A stretch of DNA of 64,000 nt from JAALLB01 sp017643495 (GCA_965216105.1 OZ244147.1:3100001-3164000); one strand, 5' to 3'. Positions 16,099 to 24,826 are shown, counted from the stretch's first letter. Notes: generated by a model not told the origin, from the sequence alone. Numbers and translations: made by a program.

Positions 16099-16851
16099 TT
16101 AGTGCCCGTCCGGATGGAGAGCATCATTCAGGTACATGCATGTAAGCATGGTGAAAACGTAGGCTTGCAGGAAGGCCACCAGAAACTCGAGACCGGTAAG
16201 ACCGAGTGTCATGAGGAATGGCAGGATGGCACCTGCAACGCCGAGAGCTCCCGCGCCACCCATGGAAACGATAAATCCGGCAAACACCTTAAGCGTAATG
16301 TGGCCGGCAAGCATGTTGGCAAAAAGTCGTACGGAATGGCTGAGCGGGCGCGAGAAAAATGAAATCACCTCGATCGGCACAACAATCAGCAGAAGCGGCG
16401 CAGGTACGCCACTGGGCACAAACAACTTCAGGAAGGTCAGTCCGTTCTTGTAGAAACCGTAGATAATGACGGTAAAGAACACCAGCAAGGCAAGCGCAAC
16501 CGTTACGATGATGTGGCTGGTGACCGTGAAGAAATAGGGGAACATGCCGAACATGTTGGCGACGAGTATGAACATGAACAGCGAGAAGACGAGCGGGAAA
16601 AACACCATCCCCTGTGAGCCTGCTGCATCCCTGAGCATGTTGGCAATGAACTCGTAAGCCATTTCCGCAAGCGATTGCGCACGGCCCGGGATCATCCCCC
16701 GGCCACTGGTCGCCCAGAGCAGGAATGCCGATGTTACAACCACGGTAGCAACCATGAACAGAGAGGAATTGGTGAAAGAGATATCGACTCCACCGATTTC
16801 AAGCGGAATGTATTCTTTCAGTTCAAACTGTTTGATCGGATCATTCGCCAC
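16099..16851 (-). CDS. atpB: ATP synthase F0 subunit a
   Basis: Proton-channel subunit, 250 residues with about six membrane helices. The essential arginine is in SHSVRLFANMLAGH, and the C-terminal GLEFLVAFLQAYVFTML is the usual final helix. The start is a GTG at 16851, four bases after the atpI stop codon, which suggests translational coupling; no better ATG exists upstream. Confidence 0.96.
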   Translation of the reverse strand: MANDPIKQFELKEYIPLEIGGVDISFTNSSLFMVATVVVTSAFLLWATSGRGMIPGRAQSLAEMAYEFIANMLRDAAGSQGMVFFPLVFSLFMFILVANMFGMFPYFFTVTSHIIVTVALALLVFFTVIIYGFYKNGLTFLKLFVPSGVPAPLLLIVVPIEVISFFSRPLSHSVRLFANMLAGHITLKVFAGFIVSMGGAGALGVAGAILPFLMTLGLTGLEFLVAFLQAYVFTMLTCMYLNDALHPDGH

Positions 16852-16854
16852 AGT

Positions 16855-17208
16855 TTATCGCCCTTCGTTCCCGTCATCCTTGATGTCATGCACGGTGGAA
16901 AAATCACCCGCGCTGCGCATCACGTTCAATACACCGGCAGCAAACCCGAGAAGCAGGAACACAATCATGACCCACGGCGAGCTACCCAACAACCAGTCAA
17001 TTCCGTATCCGATCGCAGCCCCGACCAGAATTGACGATACAAATTCACTTGCAACACGCAACGCAAGGGCCATCCCCGCGCTGTTGCGCCTGCGAGACTT
17101 TTCCTTCACTTCCGGGTCAATGTCACGGCCCAGCCGCTGGTTGATTTCCCGAAGTCTTCCGTCCAAGTCTGTTTTCAGGCCCCTGTCGATTTCCTTCCGG
17201 TCGTTCAT
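16855..17208 (-). CDS. atpI: ATP synthase subunit I (AtpI)
   Basis: A 117-residue accessory membrane protein that helps assemble the c ring or carries magnesium for the complex. The N-terminal 40 residues are charged and probably coiled (DRKEIDRGLKTDLDGRLREI). Two membrane helices follow (about 48-70 and 75-95), with the GAAIGYGIDWLLGSSPWVMI block that is characteristic of alphaproteobacterial AtpI. It is the first gene of the F0 operon. Confidence 0.9.
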   Translation of the reverse strand: MNDRKEIDRGLKTDLDGRLREINQRLGRDIDPEVKEKSRRRNSAGMALALRVASEFVSSILVGAAIGYGIDWLLGSSPWVMIVFLLLGFAAGVLNVMRSAGDFSTVHDIKDDGNEGR

Positions 17209-17530
17209 TCCATCCGTTTACACAGTTTTCCTGCGAGAGACAACGAACCGGCCAGTGAAAAGGCGGAGGCGCTGCTACTTTTTGGAAACGGGAATAAGAC
17301 CTGAGATTTATCCGACTGTTAGCCCTGAAAACTTGCGCGCAACATAGTTTTATGCCCCTACCCTGTCAAGCAAGGAGAGGCTTTGCTAACCCATTGATAC
17401 ATATGCGTGTGATGAAGCAAAAACGGGCTGCGACAATGCGTCAGCCGCAAATTGCCGGAAAATGGCCCGTCCGGGGAAACCCGCCATGCCTGCATGGCAC
17501 AGCGATTCCGTGCGAATCCGTCAACCGCCC
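17209..17530. other. Intergenic region upstream of atpI
   Basis: The 322 bases between the atpI start and the SleB gene stop. They must contain the atp operon promoter, but no convincing -35/-10 pair was identified by eye. A minus-strand terminator hairpin for the wall hydrolase gene lies at 17417-17446. No small gene or RNA gene was recognised. Confidence 0.6.
17417..17446 (-). terminator. Probable terminator of the SleB hydrolase gene
   Basis: On the minus strand GGCTGAC, a five-base loop and GTCGCAGCC (stem with a two-base bulge) are followed by CGTTTTTGC. It lies about 85 bases beyond the hydrolase stop codon. Confidence 0.5.
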
Positions 17531-18673
17531 CTAGGACCAGCCGCCATTGAAGGTGCGGTAGAACAAATGAAGACCGATCTTGCCAACCCGTTTCATCTTC
17601 CGCGCCCAACGCGGGTTGACGTAAGTGGCGTGATAATGGGTTGACGAACCAACCTGTGGAAGCCAGATGCGCCCGGCGGTTGTTTCGGCTGCAACGTGTT
17701 GGGCAATTTCCCAACGGGTCCGGTCGTTTACGCGATCGCGAATCCGGTCGCAGGCAAAGGAGAACTGGCAACGGTTGCGCCAATTCTTGTTCTGGTAGAC
17801 AACGCCGCAAATGCTGTTCGGATAGGTCGGGTTGCGAACCCGGTTGAGAATGACTTGTGCAACGGCAGCCTGTCCCGGGACCGGCTCTCCGCGTGCCTCA
17901 AAGTAAATTCCTTCGGCAAGGCATTGTTGCTGGCGTTTGGAAAAGGATGCCTTTGGAAGCGGATCTGCTGCCCAGGCATGGTCGCCCTTGCCAAGCTTCG
18001 GTACGATCTTGACCGGTTCTTCTTCGACCAAAACAGCGCTGAATGGCGAGGGCTTCAACGCCGGTTCAGGTGCATAGGCAAGGATTGAACCGGCCGATTC
18101 CTTCACAAGGGAGGCAACCATTACCGGCAGGTGATCGGTGGCAAGCGGATCGGATTTCGGCTTGTTCGGGTGGAAGACGGCTGCAACCTGCAAGGCCTCC
18201 TGGTGCGGTTTCGGCGGCACGAATGCCAACAGCGTGTCCTTGCCGGCGGAAAGATCGTTCAAGAGGCTGTGCCGCTCAACGACAGATCCGGCTGAAAACT
18301 TTTCGGGTGCCTGTTTTGCTGCAGTCTGTACAACCCGTGGCCCCTTGATCGCCCGGTTGATGCGTTGCGGACTGGCCTGGTTTCTCACCTTTTCGCTGAC
18401 CTTGAGCCTGCCTGACACACCATTGGTGATTTCAGGCTTGCCGGGTTTCCTGCCATCAGCCGTGATCGAGGCCGTTACAAGGCTTTCTCCACGGGGCTGC
18501 TCGATGTGCATCAGCCAGCGCTGTTGCGACGGCTCACCCATGAGTTCGGCTATGTCCTGATTGGCAACGGATCCTGAATATGCAGCCACGGCTGTGACTG
18601 CCACTGTGAAACCGAACGCGAGTTTTACAAGGCGCTTCGTTCCCGAAACGCGAGATGGCTGAGTGTTACGCAA
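17531..18673 (-). CDS. SleB-type cell wall hydrolase
   Basis: A 380-residue protein with an N-terminal membrane anchor or uncleaved signal (about 18-36), a long low-complexity Pro/Lys/Ala-rich region (about 40-245), and a C-terminal hydrolase_2 (SleB/CwlJ) domain. That domain begins CLAEGIYFEARGE, with the conserved glutamates, and continues AVAQVILNRVRNPTYPNSICGVVY to the end. It probably acts on peptidoglycan in the periplasm as a lytic transglycosylase or amidase. The start is taken as a TTG at 18673, preceded by a GGAG sequence. The frame is open to another TTG at 18745 that has no ribosome site. The hydrolase domain is secure; the N-terminus is not. Confidence 0.85.
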   Translation of the reverse strand: MRNTQPSRVSGTKRLVKLAFGFTVAVTAVAAYSGSVANQDIAELMGEPSQQRWLMHIEQPRGESLVTASITADGRKPGKPEITNGVSGRLKVSEKVRNQASPQRINRAIKGPRVVQTAAKQAPEKFSAGSVVERHSLLNDLSAGKDTLLAFVPPKPHQEALQVAAVFHPNKPKSDPLATDHLPVMVASLVKESAGSILAYAPEPALKPSPFSAVLVEEEPVKIVPKLGKGDHAWAADPLPKASFSKRQQQCLAEGIYFEARGEPVPGQAAVAQVILNRVRNPTYPNSICGVVYQNKNWRNRCQFSFACDRIRDRVNDRTRWEIAQHVAAETTAGRIWLPQVGSSTHYHATYVNPRWARKMKRVGKIGLHLFYRTFNGGWS

Positions 18674-18837
18674 AACCAGACTCCACTCTATTCCTACCCT
18701 GGTCCCGGCAAGTGCTGTTTTGCATAACCGGGAATGGCTGCCCAAGCGGGCGTGAAGAACAGCATAGGATGTTAACCCTAATGTCCGGTTAAACGGATAC
18801 TAAGGATGTGTTAACCGCTGAAACGACGGGGTTTCGG

Positions 18838-20202
18838 CTACTGGTTTCGCCTTTTTCTTCCGGCATAGGGATTGTCACCCTTGCGCAGGTGAAGCCGGAT
18901 CGGCACTGCATCAAGGTCAAATTCCTTGCGAATGGAATTGACGAGATACCGGCTGTAGGATTCCGGCAGCTTTTCGGCCCTTGTACACTGGACGACAAAC
19001 GTTGGCGGGCGGGATTTCACCTGGGTAACGTATTTCAGCTTGATGCGCCGTCCGGCCACGGCTGGCGGGGGGTGATAATACTGGACATCCTCAAGCCAGC
19101 GGTTCAGCGGCGCGGTCGGGATGCGCTTGTTCCAGGCGTCATGCACCTCAACAACGGCTTCCATCAACCTATCAAGCCCCTCCCCGGTCTGGCCGGAGAT
19201 CGGGATCAGTTTCATGTTCTTTATCTGTGAAATGTGCTCGCTGGCCTGAAGCAGCATTTCCCTGAGCACTTCCTGCCTGTCTTCCACCAGGTCCCACTTG
19301 TTGAGTGCCAATACAGGAGCACGGCCTTCCCTGATCACCAGATCAACGATCTGGAGGTCCTGCTTCTCGAACGGCTTGGCAACATCCAGCACAATGATGA
19401 CCACCTCGGCAAAGGAAAGCGCACGAATGCCGTCAGAGACCGACAGTTTTTCAAGCTTTTCCTGCACACGCGCTTTCTTGCGCATTCCGGCTGTATCGAA
19501 CAGGCGGATTGTCCGGTCGCGCCACTGCCAGTCCACCGAGATGGAATCGCGCGTTATGCCCGCTTCCGGGCCGGTCAACAGGCGCTCGGAGCCAACCATC
19601 TGGTTGATCAGTGTGGACTTGCCTGCATTGGGCCTGCCAACAACCGCGATTTTCAAAACCGGGTCTTCATCGCCTTCGGCCTCCAGCGGATCCGGGAAAG
19701 CACGCTCTTCCCCGATCACCTCGACAAGCGCATTGTGCAAGTCGGCCATTCCCTGACCGTGCTCGGCAGAGATCGGAACCGGCTCGCCAAACCCCAGGCT
19801 GAAGGCGTCATAATAGCCAGCCTCACCGGGCTTGCCCTCCATCTTGTTTGCAACAAGTATGACGGGCTTTTCCGTTTTGCGAAGAACGCGGGCGAATGCA
19901 TGATCGTCCGGAACGATACCGGCACGGGCATCGATCAGGAAAAGGCAGACATCGGCCTCTTCAATCGCCGAGCGGGTCTGTTCCCACATGCGTCCCTGCA
20001 AGCTGTCCTCATGCCCCTCTTCAAGACCGGCGGTGTCGACCACGCGAAACTGAAGTTCGCCGATCGAACCTTCGGCAAACCGGCGGTCGCGCGTAACACC
20101 GGGCTGGTCATCAACCAGCGCAAGACGCTTGCCGACCAAACGGTTGAACAGCGTGGATTTGCCGACATTGGGTCGGCCGATAATGGCGACGGTAAACGTC
20201 AT
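18838..20202 (-). CDS. der: Ribosome biogenesis GTPase Der (EngA)
   Basis: Double-GTPase needed for 50S subunit maturation, 454 residues. The first G domain has GRPNVGKST (residues 9-17), DTAG and NKME. The second has GRPNAGKST (about 189-197), DTAGMRKK and NKWD. A C-terminal KH-like domain follows, ending in a basic tail (YAGRKRRNQ). Length and order match the family exactly. It is the last gene of a minus-strand set NnrU, TPR protein, Der. Confidence 0.97.
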   Translation of the reverse strand: MTFTVAIIGRPNVGKSTLFNRLVGKRLALVDDQPGVTRDRRFAEGSIGELQFRVVDTAGLEEGHEDSLQGRMWEQTRSAIEEADVCLFLIDARAGIVPDDHAFARVLRKTEKPVILVANKMEGKPGEAGYYDAFSLGFGEPVPISAEHGQGMADLHNALVEVIGEERAFPDPLEAEGDEDPVLKIAVVGRPNAGKSTLINQMVGSERLLTGPEAGITRDSISVDWQWRDRTIRLFDTAGMRKKARVQEKLEKLSVSDGIRALSFAEVVIIVLDVAKPFEKQDLQIVDLVIREGRAPVLALNKWDLVEDRQEVLREMLLQASEHISQIKNMKLIPISGQTGEGLDRLMEAVVEVHDAWNKRIPTAPLNRWLEDVQYYHPPPAVAGRRIKLKYVTQVKSRPPTFVVQCTRAEKLPESYSRYLVNSIRKEFDLDAVPIRLHLRKGDNPYAGRKRRNQ

Positions 20203-20240
20203 TGTCTGACCCTTGCAGATGGCTCGAAAGCCGGATGGTC

Positions 20241-20924
20241 CTAGCCGGTTTCGGACTGAGGACCGTTAATGCCCCGGCCTGCAAGAAGCTCAAGCATCAT
20301 TGCAGCCCGCTGACGCACACCCTGCGGTGATTCCCCGTCTTCCATGATTGCGGTGAACCAGCGGTGGGAATCTTCAAGTTCTCCGTGCTTCCAGGCCGAC
20401 AGGCCAAGACCCTCACGGGCGGAATGGCGGAAGGCGCCGGTGTCACCCGCCATTTGTTCCAGCCGGTCCCGCACTTCGTCATAAGTGCCGTTGTCGACCA
20501 GAAGCAGCCCGGCACGAAGCCGCGCCACATTGCGCAAGGTCTGGTCAAAGCCCGCATCATTTGCAATCGCGTCAAATGCCTCGACGCCCGAGGCACTGTC
20601 ACCATTCTTGGCATACTCGGCAGCAAGGCGGATCTTAGCCAGCGCCGGATACTCGCCCGAGCCCTGTTCAACCAGTTCGTTGAGTGCAGCAATTGCTTCT
20701 TCATGCTGTCCGTTGTTGGACAATTCCACAGCAGCAATGAATGCATCACCGGAATCAGCGGCAAGACTGCGGGAATAGTATTCCCAGAACCGGTAACCGG
20801 CTGTTGCGAGCACGATCAGTACGGCTGCACTGATGATTATGTATTTGTAACGCTCCCAGAAGCCCTGTATCCGGTCGCTGCGAAGCTCTTCTTCGACTTC
20901 GCGGAAAAAACTGTCGTCTGACAT
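20241..20924 (-). CDS. Membrane-anchored tetratricopeptide repeat protein (YfgM/TPR_21 type)
   Basis: A 227-residue bitopic inner-membrane protein. A short cytoplasmic N-terminus (MSDDSFFREVEEELRSDRI) and one membrane helix (about 28-44) precede a periplasmic TPR region with repeats such as NNGQHEEAIAALNELVEQG and the following AKIRLAAEYAKNGDSASGVEAFDAI. YfgM-like proteins associate with the Sec translocon and periplasmic chaperones. The ATG at 20924 fits the family; the frame extends 11 codons further. The usual BamB gene between this gene and der is absent. Confidence 0.82.
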   Translation of the reverse strand: MSDDSFFREVEEELRSDRIQGFWERYKYIIISAAVLIVLATAGYRFWEYYSRSLAADSGDAFIAAVELSNNGQHEEAIAALNELVEQGSGEYPALAKIRLAAEYAKNGDSASGVEAFDAIANDAGFDQTLRNVARLRAGLLLVDNGTYDEVRDRLEQMAGDTGAFRHSAREGLGLSAWKHGELEDSHRWFTAIMEDGESPQGVRQRAAMMLELLAGRGINGPQSETG

Positions 20925-21023
20925 ATGTGAGACCTGTCTGTCATGTGCCCGGACCAATCCGCCTGCAGGCGGAGAAGTTGCGGGGTGGCATTTGTTGCGC
21001 CCTATTTAGCGGGGCGCTTGCAC

Positions 21024-21593
21024 TTATGCAATGACCGGCACACCGATCAACCATTCATGCAGCCAGAAGATGATTGCGACCCACAGGGCAATGCCCCCCA
21101 GAACGGCGACAAGATCGCCTTTGAGATTGACCTTCTCCGGAAACGTCTGACCCCGACGCTTTGTGCTGATCATCACCAGAACAGCCCAGACGAGGAACGT
21201 TCCGAACAGCAGCAGGCTGGCAAGATCACCATTGACCAGCAAATGCCCGAGTGCCCACAGCTTGATGCCGATCAGCATCGGGTTCTTGAGGGTTTTCTTG
21301 ATATGGCCAACCGGCAAGTCACTGGTGATGACAAGGATCATCGCAGGCAACATCAGCAATACCTGGACATGGTTGAGCCACAGCGGAGGAGAATAGAAAT
21401 AGACATTGTCCATCCTCGCCTGACCGTACCCCCAGACAAGCAGCGCCAGTCCCGCCAGCGAAACCACGGAGTAGATAATTCTCCAGCGGCCCTTGCCGTG
21501 TGCAGCAATCTGGCGCTCGCGGAAGTCCGGAGCAACCAGCCGGACACTGTGAATTCCCAAGAATACAAAAATTCCCGCCACCAGATATATCAT
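21024..21593 (-). CDS. NnrU family membrane protein
   Basis: A 189-residue protein with about five membrane helices and the family N-terminus LVAGIFVFLGIHSVRLVAPDFR. HVQVLLMLPAMILVI and NPMLIGIKLWALGHLLVNGDLAS are strongly conserved in NnrU/IsoU-type proteins. NnrU was named from denitrification regulons, but no nitrite or nitric oxide genes lie here, so a broader role (related to heme or isoprenoid-linked membrane enzymes) is likely. It lies upstream of the TPR protein and der on the same strand. Confidence 0.9.
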   Translation of the reverse strand: MIYLVAGIFVFLGIHSVRLVAPDFRERQIAAHGKGRWRIIYSVVSLAGLALLVWGYGQARMDNVYFYSPPLWLNHVQVLLMLPAMILVITSDLPVGHIKKTLKNPMLIGIKLWALGHLLVNGDLASLLLFGTFLVWAVLVMISTKRRGQTFPEKVNLKGDLVAVLGGIALWVAIIFWLHEWLIGVPVIA

Positions 21594-21683
21594 GAAACCA
21601 ACCCTTCCTTGCTCATTAATGCCGGCACTATATTGTTATCAGCTCGTGACAGAAACCGAAAAACACCCCGGAAGGAGTGACAA

Positions 21684-22007
21684 TTGGACCTCAACAAGGC
21701 ACGTGAGAGGCTCGCGGCCAAACGGGAAGAGATCGAGGCGGAATCCCGGCTGTCGAGTGAAGCACGGAATGTTGTGGAACTCGATCAGCAGGCTGTTGGC
21801 AGACTGTCGCGCATGGACGCCATGCAACAACAGGCAATGGCCGAAGCGCAGGAAAGGTCACGAAAGCACGATCTTGCCCGGATAGACATGGCGCACCGGC
21901 GGATTGCCGATGGCGAATACGGTTATTGTGTCGAGTGTGATGCGGAAATCCCCGATGGGCGGTTGGCAATCGACCCGATGGCCGAACGTTGCATCAACTG
22001 TGCATGA
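21684..22007 (+). CDS. DksA/TraR-type C4 zinc-finger protein
   Basis: A 107-residue protein with an N-terminal coiled-coil helical pair and a C-terminal four-cysteine zinc finger, C-x2-C (YCVECDAEI) and C-x2-C (RCINCA). Such proteins reach RNA polymerase through the secondary channel, or are small relatives of DksA. The start is a TTG with a strong GGAAGGAG ribosome site seven bases upstream. It lacks the long N-terminal region of full DksA, so it is one of the short paralogues common in alphaproteobacteria. It converges closely on bacA. Confidence 0.88.
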   Translation: MDLNKARERLAAKREEIEAESRLSSEARNVVELDQQAVGRLSRMDAMQQQAMAEAQERSRKHDLARIDMAHRRIADGEYGYCVECDAEIPDGRLAIDPMAERCINCA

Positions 22008-22020
22008 CTTTCATGCCGAC

Positions 22021-23283
22021 TTATCCGGCAACCTTCTTGCCGCCATGCCGTTCAAGATATTCCTTGTCTATGTCCGGAAGTTCTTCACCATCCAGGACAG
22101 CTTCGAAAGCCTGAAGACGCTTGTAGATGGACAACAGTTCGACAATGGTGGTCCATGAGTTCACCAGGAACTGGAAAGAGTTTGAAACCTGGCTGAATGC
22201 CGTCAGGATCTGCTGCAATATGCCGAACGTGATCTTGCCCGCCGCAATGGCCGGGATGAGAATGAGATAGGAAAAGATGTTGTCTGCCTGAATGTAAAGA
22301 CCACGGAAAACATTGAAATACATGTAGTGGAAATACAGGCGGAAATAGTTCTTGCGGACATGGGAAAAGAGTTCCGCCACCGTCATCGGCTGGGCGCGTG
22401 AATGGTCGTCCTCTCCATAGACCAGTTCTTTCCGGTAAGCTGCTTCAACACGCTGGTTCTTGAATTCCAGCCCCGGCAGCTTGATGCCGACTGCAGCCAG
22501 CAGAACCGTGCCGAACAGTGACCAGAAGATTGCCGCAAAAAACAGGGGTGCCGGAATCTCTCCCACGACAGGCAATTCCGTTACGTGAATGGAAAGCGCA
22601 AACAGTATCGGCAGGAAGGCGAACAGTGTCATGACGGAATCAACGACATTGACGCCGAGGTTTTCCATGATGGAAGCAAACCGCATCGTGTCTTCCTGAA
22701 CACGCTGGGAAGCACCTTCGATGTGACGCACTTCCTTCCACCGCGACATGTAATAGTCGTTCATTGCGGTTCGCCAGCGGAAAATGTAGTGGCTGACGAA
22801 AAAGCGGGTTGCGACAAACACAACCATCCACACCAGGGCAATCTCTGCAAAGATGAGTATCAGGGAATAAAGATCGGCAGCCGTTGTCGTTGAAGTCGGG
22901 GACAGTGCATTCTGGACCGCATCGAAGAACGGTCGCCGCCAGTTGTTGATCGCAACAGAGACCTGCACAGAAAAGTAGGTTGAAAACAGGATCAGCGCCG
23001 ACCCCAGAATTGACCATGAGAGCCAGCGATTGTCCGACATCCTGTACCAGAAGCCGGCAAAGATCGCAGTGATCGCGATATAGTAGATATAGAACCACTG
23101 GAATGACTCGGTCGTGAAATGACCCAGCCCGATAACCGGGTTGTCACCCTGTGATTCAATATTGAACCCGAACAGTGCAGCAAGATCGGAACCGATCGTG
23201 TACCAGCCCAGAACAGAAAGGGCTATCCACACCAGCAGGCTTGGGAAAAACAGTTTGGGATTGGGAAAGAAAGAATGAAACAT
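22021..23283 (-). CDS. bacA: BacA/SbmA-family peptide transporter
   Basis: Proton-driven inner-membrane importer of antimicrobial peptides and other large hydrophilic molecules, 420 residues with about seven membrane helices. It is recognised by MFHSFFPNPKLFFPSLLVWI, NNWRRPFFDAVQNAL, HYIFRWRTAMNDYYMSRWKE, the segment HIEGASQRVQEDTMRF and the C-terminal FQFLVNSWTTIVELLSIYKRL. In rhizobia and Brucella BacA is needed for chronic host infection and for very-long-chain fatty acid addition to lipid A. The family also occurs in free-living relatives, so host association cannot be concluded. No ABC ATPase domain is fused. Confidence 0.93.
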   Translation of the reverse strand: MFHSFFPNPKLFFPSLLVWIALSVLGWYTIGSDLAALFGFNIESQGDNPVIGLGHFTTESFQWFYIYYIAITAIFAGFWYRMSDNRWLSWSILGSALILFSTYFSVQVSVAINNWRRPFFDAVQNALSPTSTTTAADLYSLILIFAEIALVWMVVFVATRFFVSHYIFRWRTAMNDYYMSRWKEVRHIEGASQRVQEDTMRFASIMENLGVNVVDSVMTLFAFLPILFALSIHVTELPVVGEIPAPLFFAAIFWSLFGTVLLAAVGIKLPGLEFKNQRVEAAYRKELVYGEDDHSRAQPMTVAELFSHVRKNYFRLYFHYMYFNVFRGLYIQADNIFSYLILIPAIAAGKITFGILQQILTAFSQVSNSFQFLVNSWTTIVELLSIYKRLQAFEAVLDGEELPDIDKEYLERHGGKKVAG

Positions 23284-23356
23284 TGCAGCAAGTCATCTGT
23301 TGAGCGGGCCGGGTGCTGACCTGAAACGGGACCCTAGAGTGGTGCGGGCACACAAG

Positions 23357-23388
23357 CAAGACATCTTGTGGTGAAGTCCCATGTCTTG
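23357..23388. repeat. Inverted repeat upstream of bacA
   Basis: Perfect 8-base arms CAAGACAT and ATGTCTTG separated by 16 bases, about 75 bases upstream of the bacA start codon. It could be a regulator site or an RNA stem in the bacA leader; nothing decides. Confidence 0.4.
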
Positions 23389-23499
23389 GCGGAGCTTCAT
23401 CAAAACGTATTTCCGGGCATTTACTCTTTGCAGTGTGCCAAATTGCACAGTTGGCCGGAGCCGCTGCAGTTAAACATTGTTTCAGCAAGCAGTTTTGAT

Positions 23500-23690
23500 C
23501 CAAACCCGAAAGGGGGCGGATCAGGAAAGTCCTCCCTGCCAACGCCCCTTGCAGGGGGACTTTCACTCTTCCTGGGCACCCAGAAATGCCCCTTCGGGGT
23601 CACCGGGGACCTGAGCCGTTCTTCCCATGGAAGAGCGGTTCTTGCCCGTGGCCGGCCGGATACGGCATCCGTCCCCGGATAATCGGCCTA
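23500..23690. other. Strongly structured intergenic element (candidate ncRNA or extragenic palindromic repeat)
   Basis: The region 23284-23781 holds no recognisable gene. Its second half folds densely. Visible stems are P1 CGGATCAGG/CCTGAGCCG (23517-23525 with 23610-23618, eight of nine pairs) and P2, a 13-pair hairpin at 23526-23563 (AAAGTCCTCC with GGGGGACTTT plus TGC/GCA). A small CCCC/GGGG hairpin lies at 23589-23599, and P5 CCGTTCTTCC/GGAAGAGCGG with a three-base loop at 23616-23638. CGGAT/ATCCG at 23657-23671 sits inside GGCCG/CGGCC (23650-23688). It does not show the conserved blocks of tmRNA, RNase P, SRP RNA or the common riboswitches. It could be an independent small RNA, a leader of the downstream 73-residue gene, or a copy of an extragenic palindrome. 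Confidence 0.4.
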
Positions 23691-23781
23691 CTCAAGACAA
23701 TCTCTCAACTGCAATTAACGCAAACCTTACTTTCTGCTCCCAAAATGGACCTGTTAAGGCGATTCGTATGGAGTACGCAAA

Positions 23782-24003
23782 ATGAAGGGTCATCAAGACA
23801 GCACGGAACATATGTCTGAAGCACTCAGGCAATTGATGGAAGCAGACAAGTATGCGCAGGAAATGGACGGCATAATGCTCGACATTGGCGAACTTGATCC
23901 GGAACTGTGCCCACCAGACCGCCGGTACATGATGCCGGGTCGCGAAGCCTGGGTATACGAGCATGACAACATCTGCGAACTGATCTTTGTCAAAACAGAC
24001 TGA
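23782..24003 (+). CDS. Small acidic protein of unknown function
   Basis: A 73-residue soluble acidic protein (MKGHQDSTEHMSEALRQL at the start, then EADKYAQEMDGIMLDIGEL and PDRRYMMPGREAWVYEHDN). It has a predicted helical N-terminal half and no signal, membrane or metal motif except a single Cys. No family was recognised. A weak GGAG sequence lies before the ATG. It follows the structured intergenic region, which could be its leader. A GTACA...TGTAC hairpin with a CCCC/GGGG inner stem (24007-24030) lies just after the stop codon but lacks a T tract. Coding is moderately likely. Confidence 0.5.
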   Translation: MKGHQDSTEHMSEALRQLMEADKYAQEMDGIMLDIGELDPELCPPDRRYMMPGREAWVYEHDNICELIFVKTD

Positions 24004-24076
24004 CCCCGTACAGCCCCGTTGGGGCATGTACCCGGTTTGAGTGCATCGTAGCGTTTAACCGCTTACGGTTTACACA

Positions 24077-24826
24077 CTATTCAAAGCTGCAATCGCTCAT
24101 GCGTTTGTCACCGGATGCAAAACGGTAGCGTCCATCACTGTATTCAAAGGTTGCTGTCGAACTGCTGTTGGCTGCCTTGTCACTGATATTGAAAACAATA
24201 TCCGCCATACGCTCACTTACGGCCTGCCCGGCAATTTCGGCACTGCCGCTCCAGCTTGTCAGTGACTGGGTCTGGGGGTCGACAATCGCACCCGAATTGT
24301 CCGAACCCGAGCACGTTGCCAACACTTTCTCGAGTTTTCCGTCCCTTGCAACAAGCACCGTGGCAGATTCTTCGGTATAGCCCTGACCTGTATATCCGAA
24401 CTCCAGAATGATAGCCGGAACCGTTTGCGAAACAGCCACGAACCGCAACATGTCCTGCACATATGTTCCCCAACTTCCGAACAGGTGATAGGCGATGTGG
24501 CTTGATGTCAGTTTCCAGCCATCCGCATCGACGCGATACAGGAAATAACTGAGTTCCGGCGCGCAGGCGTGGCAGTCATGTGACGGGTCCGAAGAAACGG
24601 CTGTGATCAGCTTCTTTGTATGATCGCCGAAATCCAGTTCACGCACATCAAAAACTTCATGGCTGCAACGCCGCTTGCACTTGAAAGCTGAAGCCTTCGA
24701 CTTCAGCAAGCGCTTGACCGCTGCACGCCGGTCATCATCACTCCATTGTTGCGCCGGATATGTCACGCTTGTTGACATCAGCAATCCGGCCAGCGGCGCC
24801 AGTATGATCAGTAAAGTACGAAACAT
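24077..24826 (-). CDS. Secreted cysteine-containing protein of unknown function
   Basis: A 249-residue protein with an N-terminal signal peptide (MFRTLLIILAPLAGLLMSTS, then VTYPA) and a mature part with paired cysteines in FKCKRRCSHEV and HDCHACAPEL, plus single Cys in ATCSGSD and DCSFE. It is therefore likely periplasmic or secreted with disulfides. No domain family was recognised. The ATG at 24826 was chosen because it gives a standard signal peptide with an AGGGA sequence upstream; the frame extends further without support. It has no operon partner: the neighbours are the small acidic protein gene (convergent) and the BA14K-like gene (divergent). Confidence 0.65.
   Translation of the reverse strand: MFRTLLIILAPLAGLLMSTSVTYPAQQWSDDDRRAAVKRLLKSKASAFKCKRRCSHEVFDVRELDFGDHTKKLITAVSSDPSHDCHACAPELSYFLYRVDADGWKLTSSHIAYHLFGSWGTYVQDMLRFVAVSQTVPAIILEFGYTGQGYTEESATVLVARDGKLEKVLATCSGSDNSGAIVDPQTQSLTSWSGSAEIAGQAVSERMADIVFNISDKAANSSSTATFEYSDGRYRFASGDKRMSDCSFE

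Noticed and set aside
19234..20244. A 336-residue open frame antisense to der
   Set aside because: It is a shadow of a universally conserved gene; no domain pattern.
23500..23690. Identification of the structured region as RNase P RNA, tmRNA, SRP RNA, 6S RNA or a cobalamin/TPP/FMN riboswitch
   Set aside because: The sequence AGGAAAGTCC looks superficially like RNase P, but the following conserved blocks are absent. No conserved core of the other families was found.
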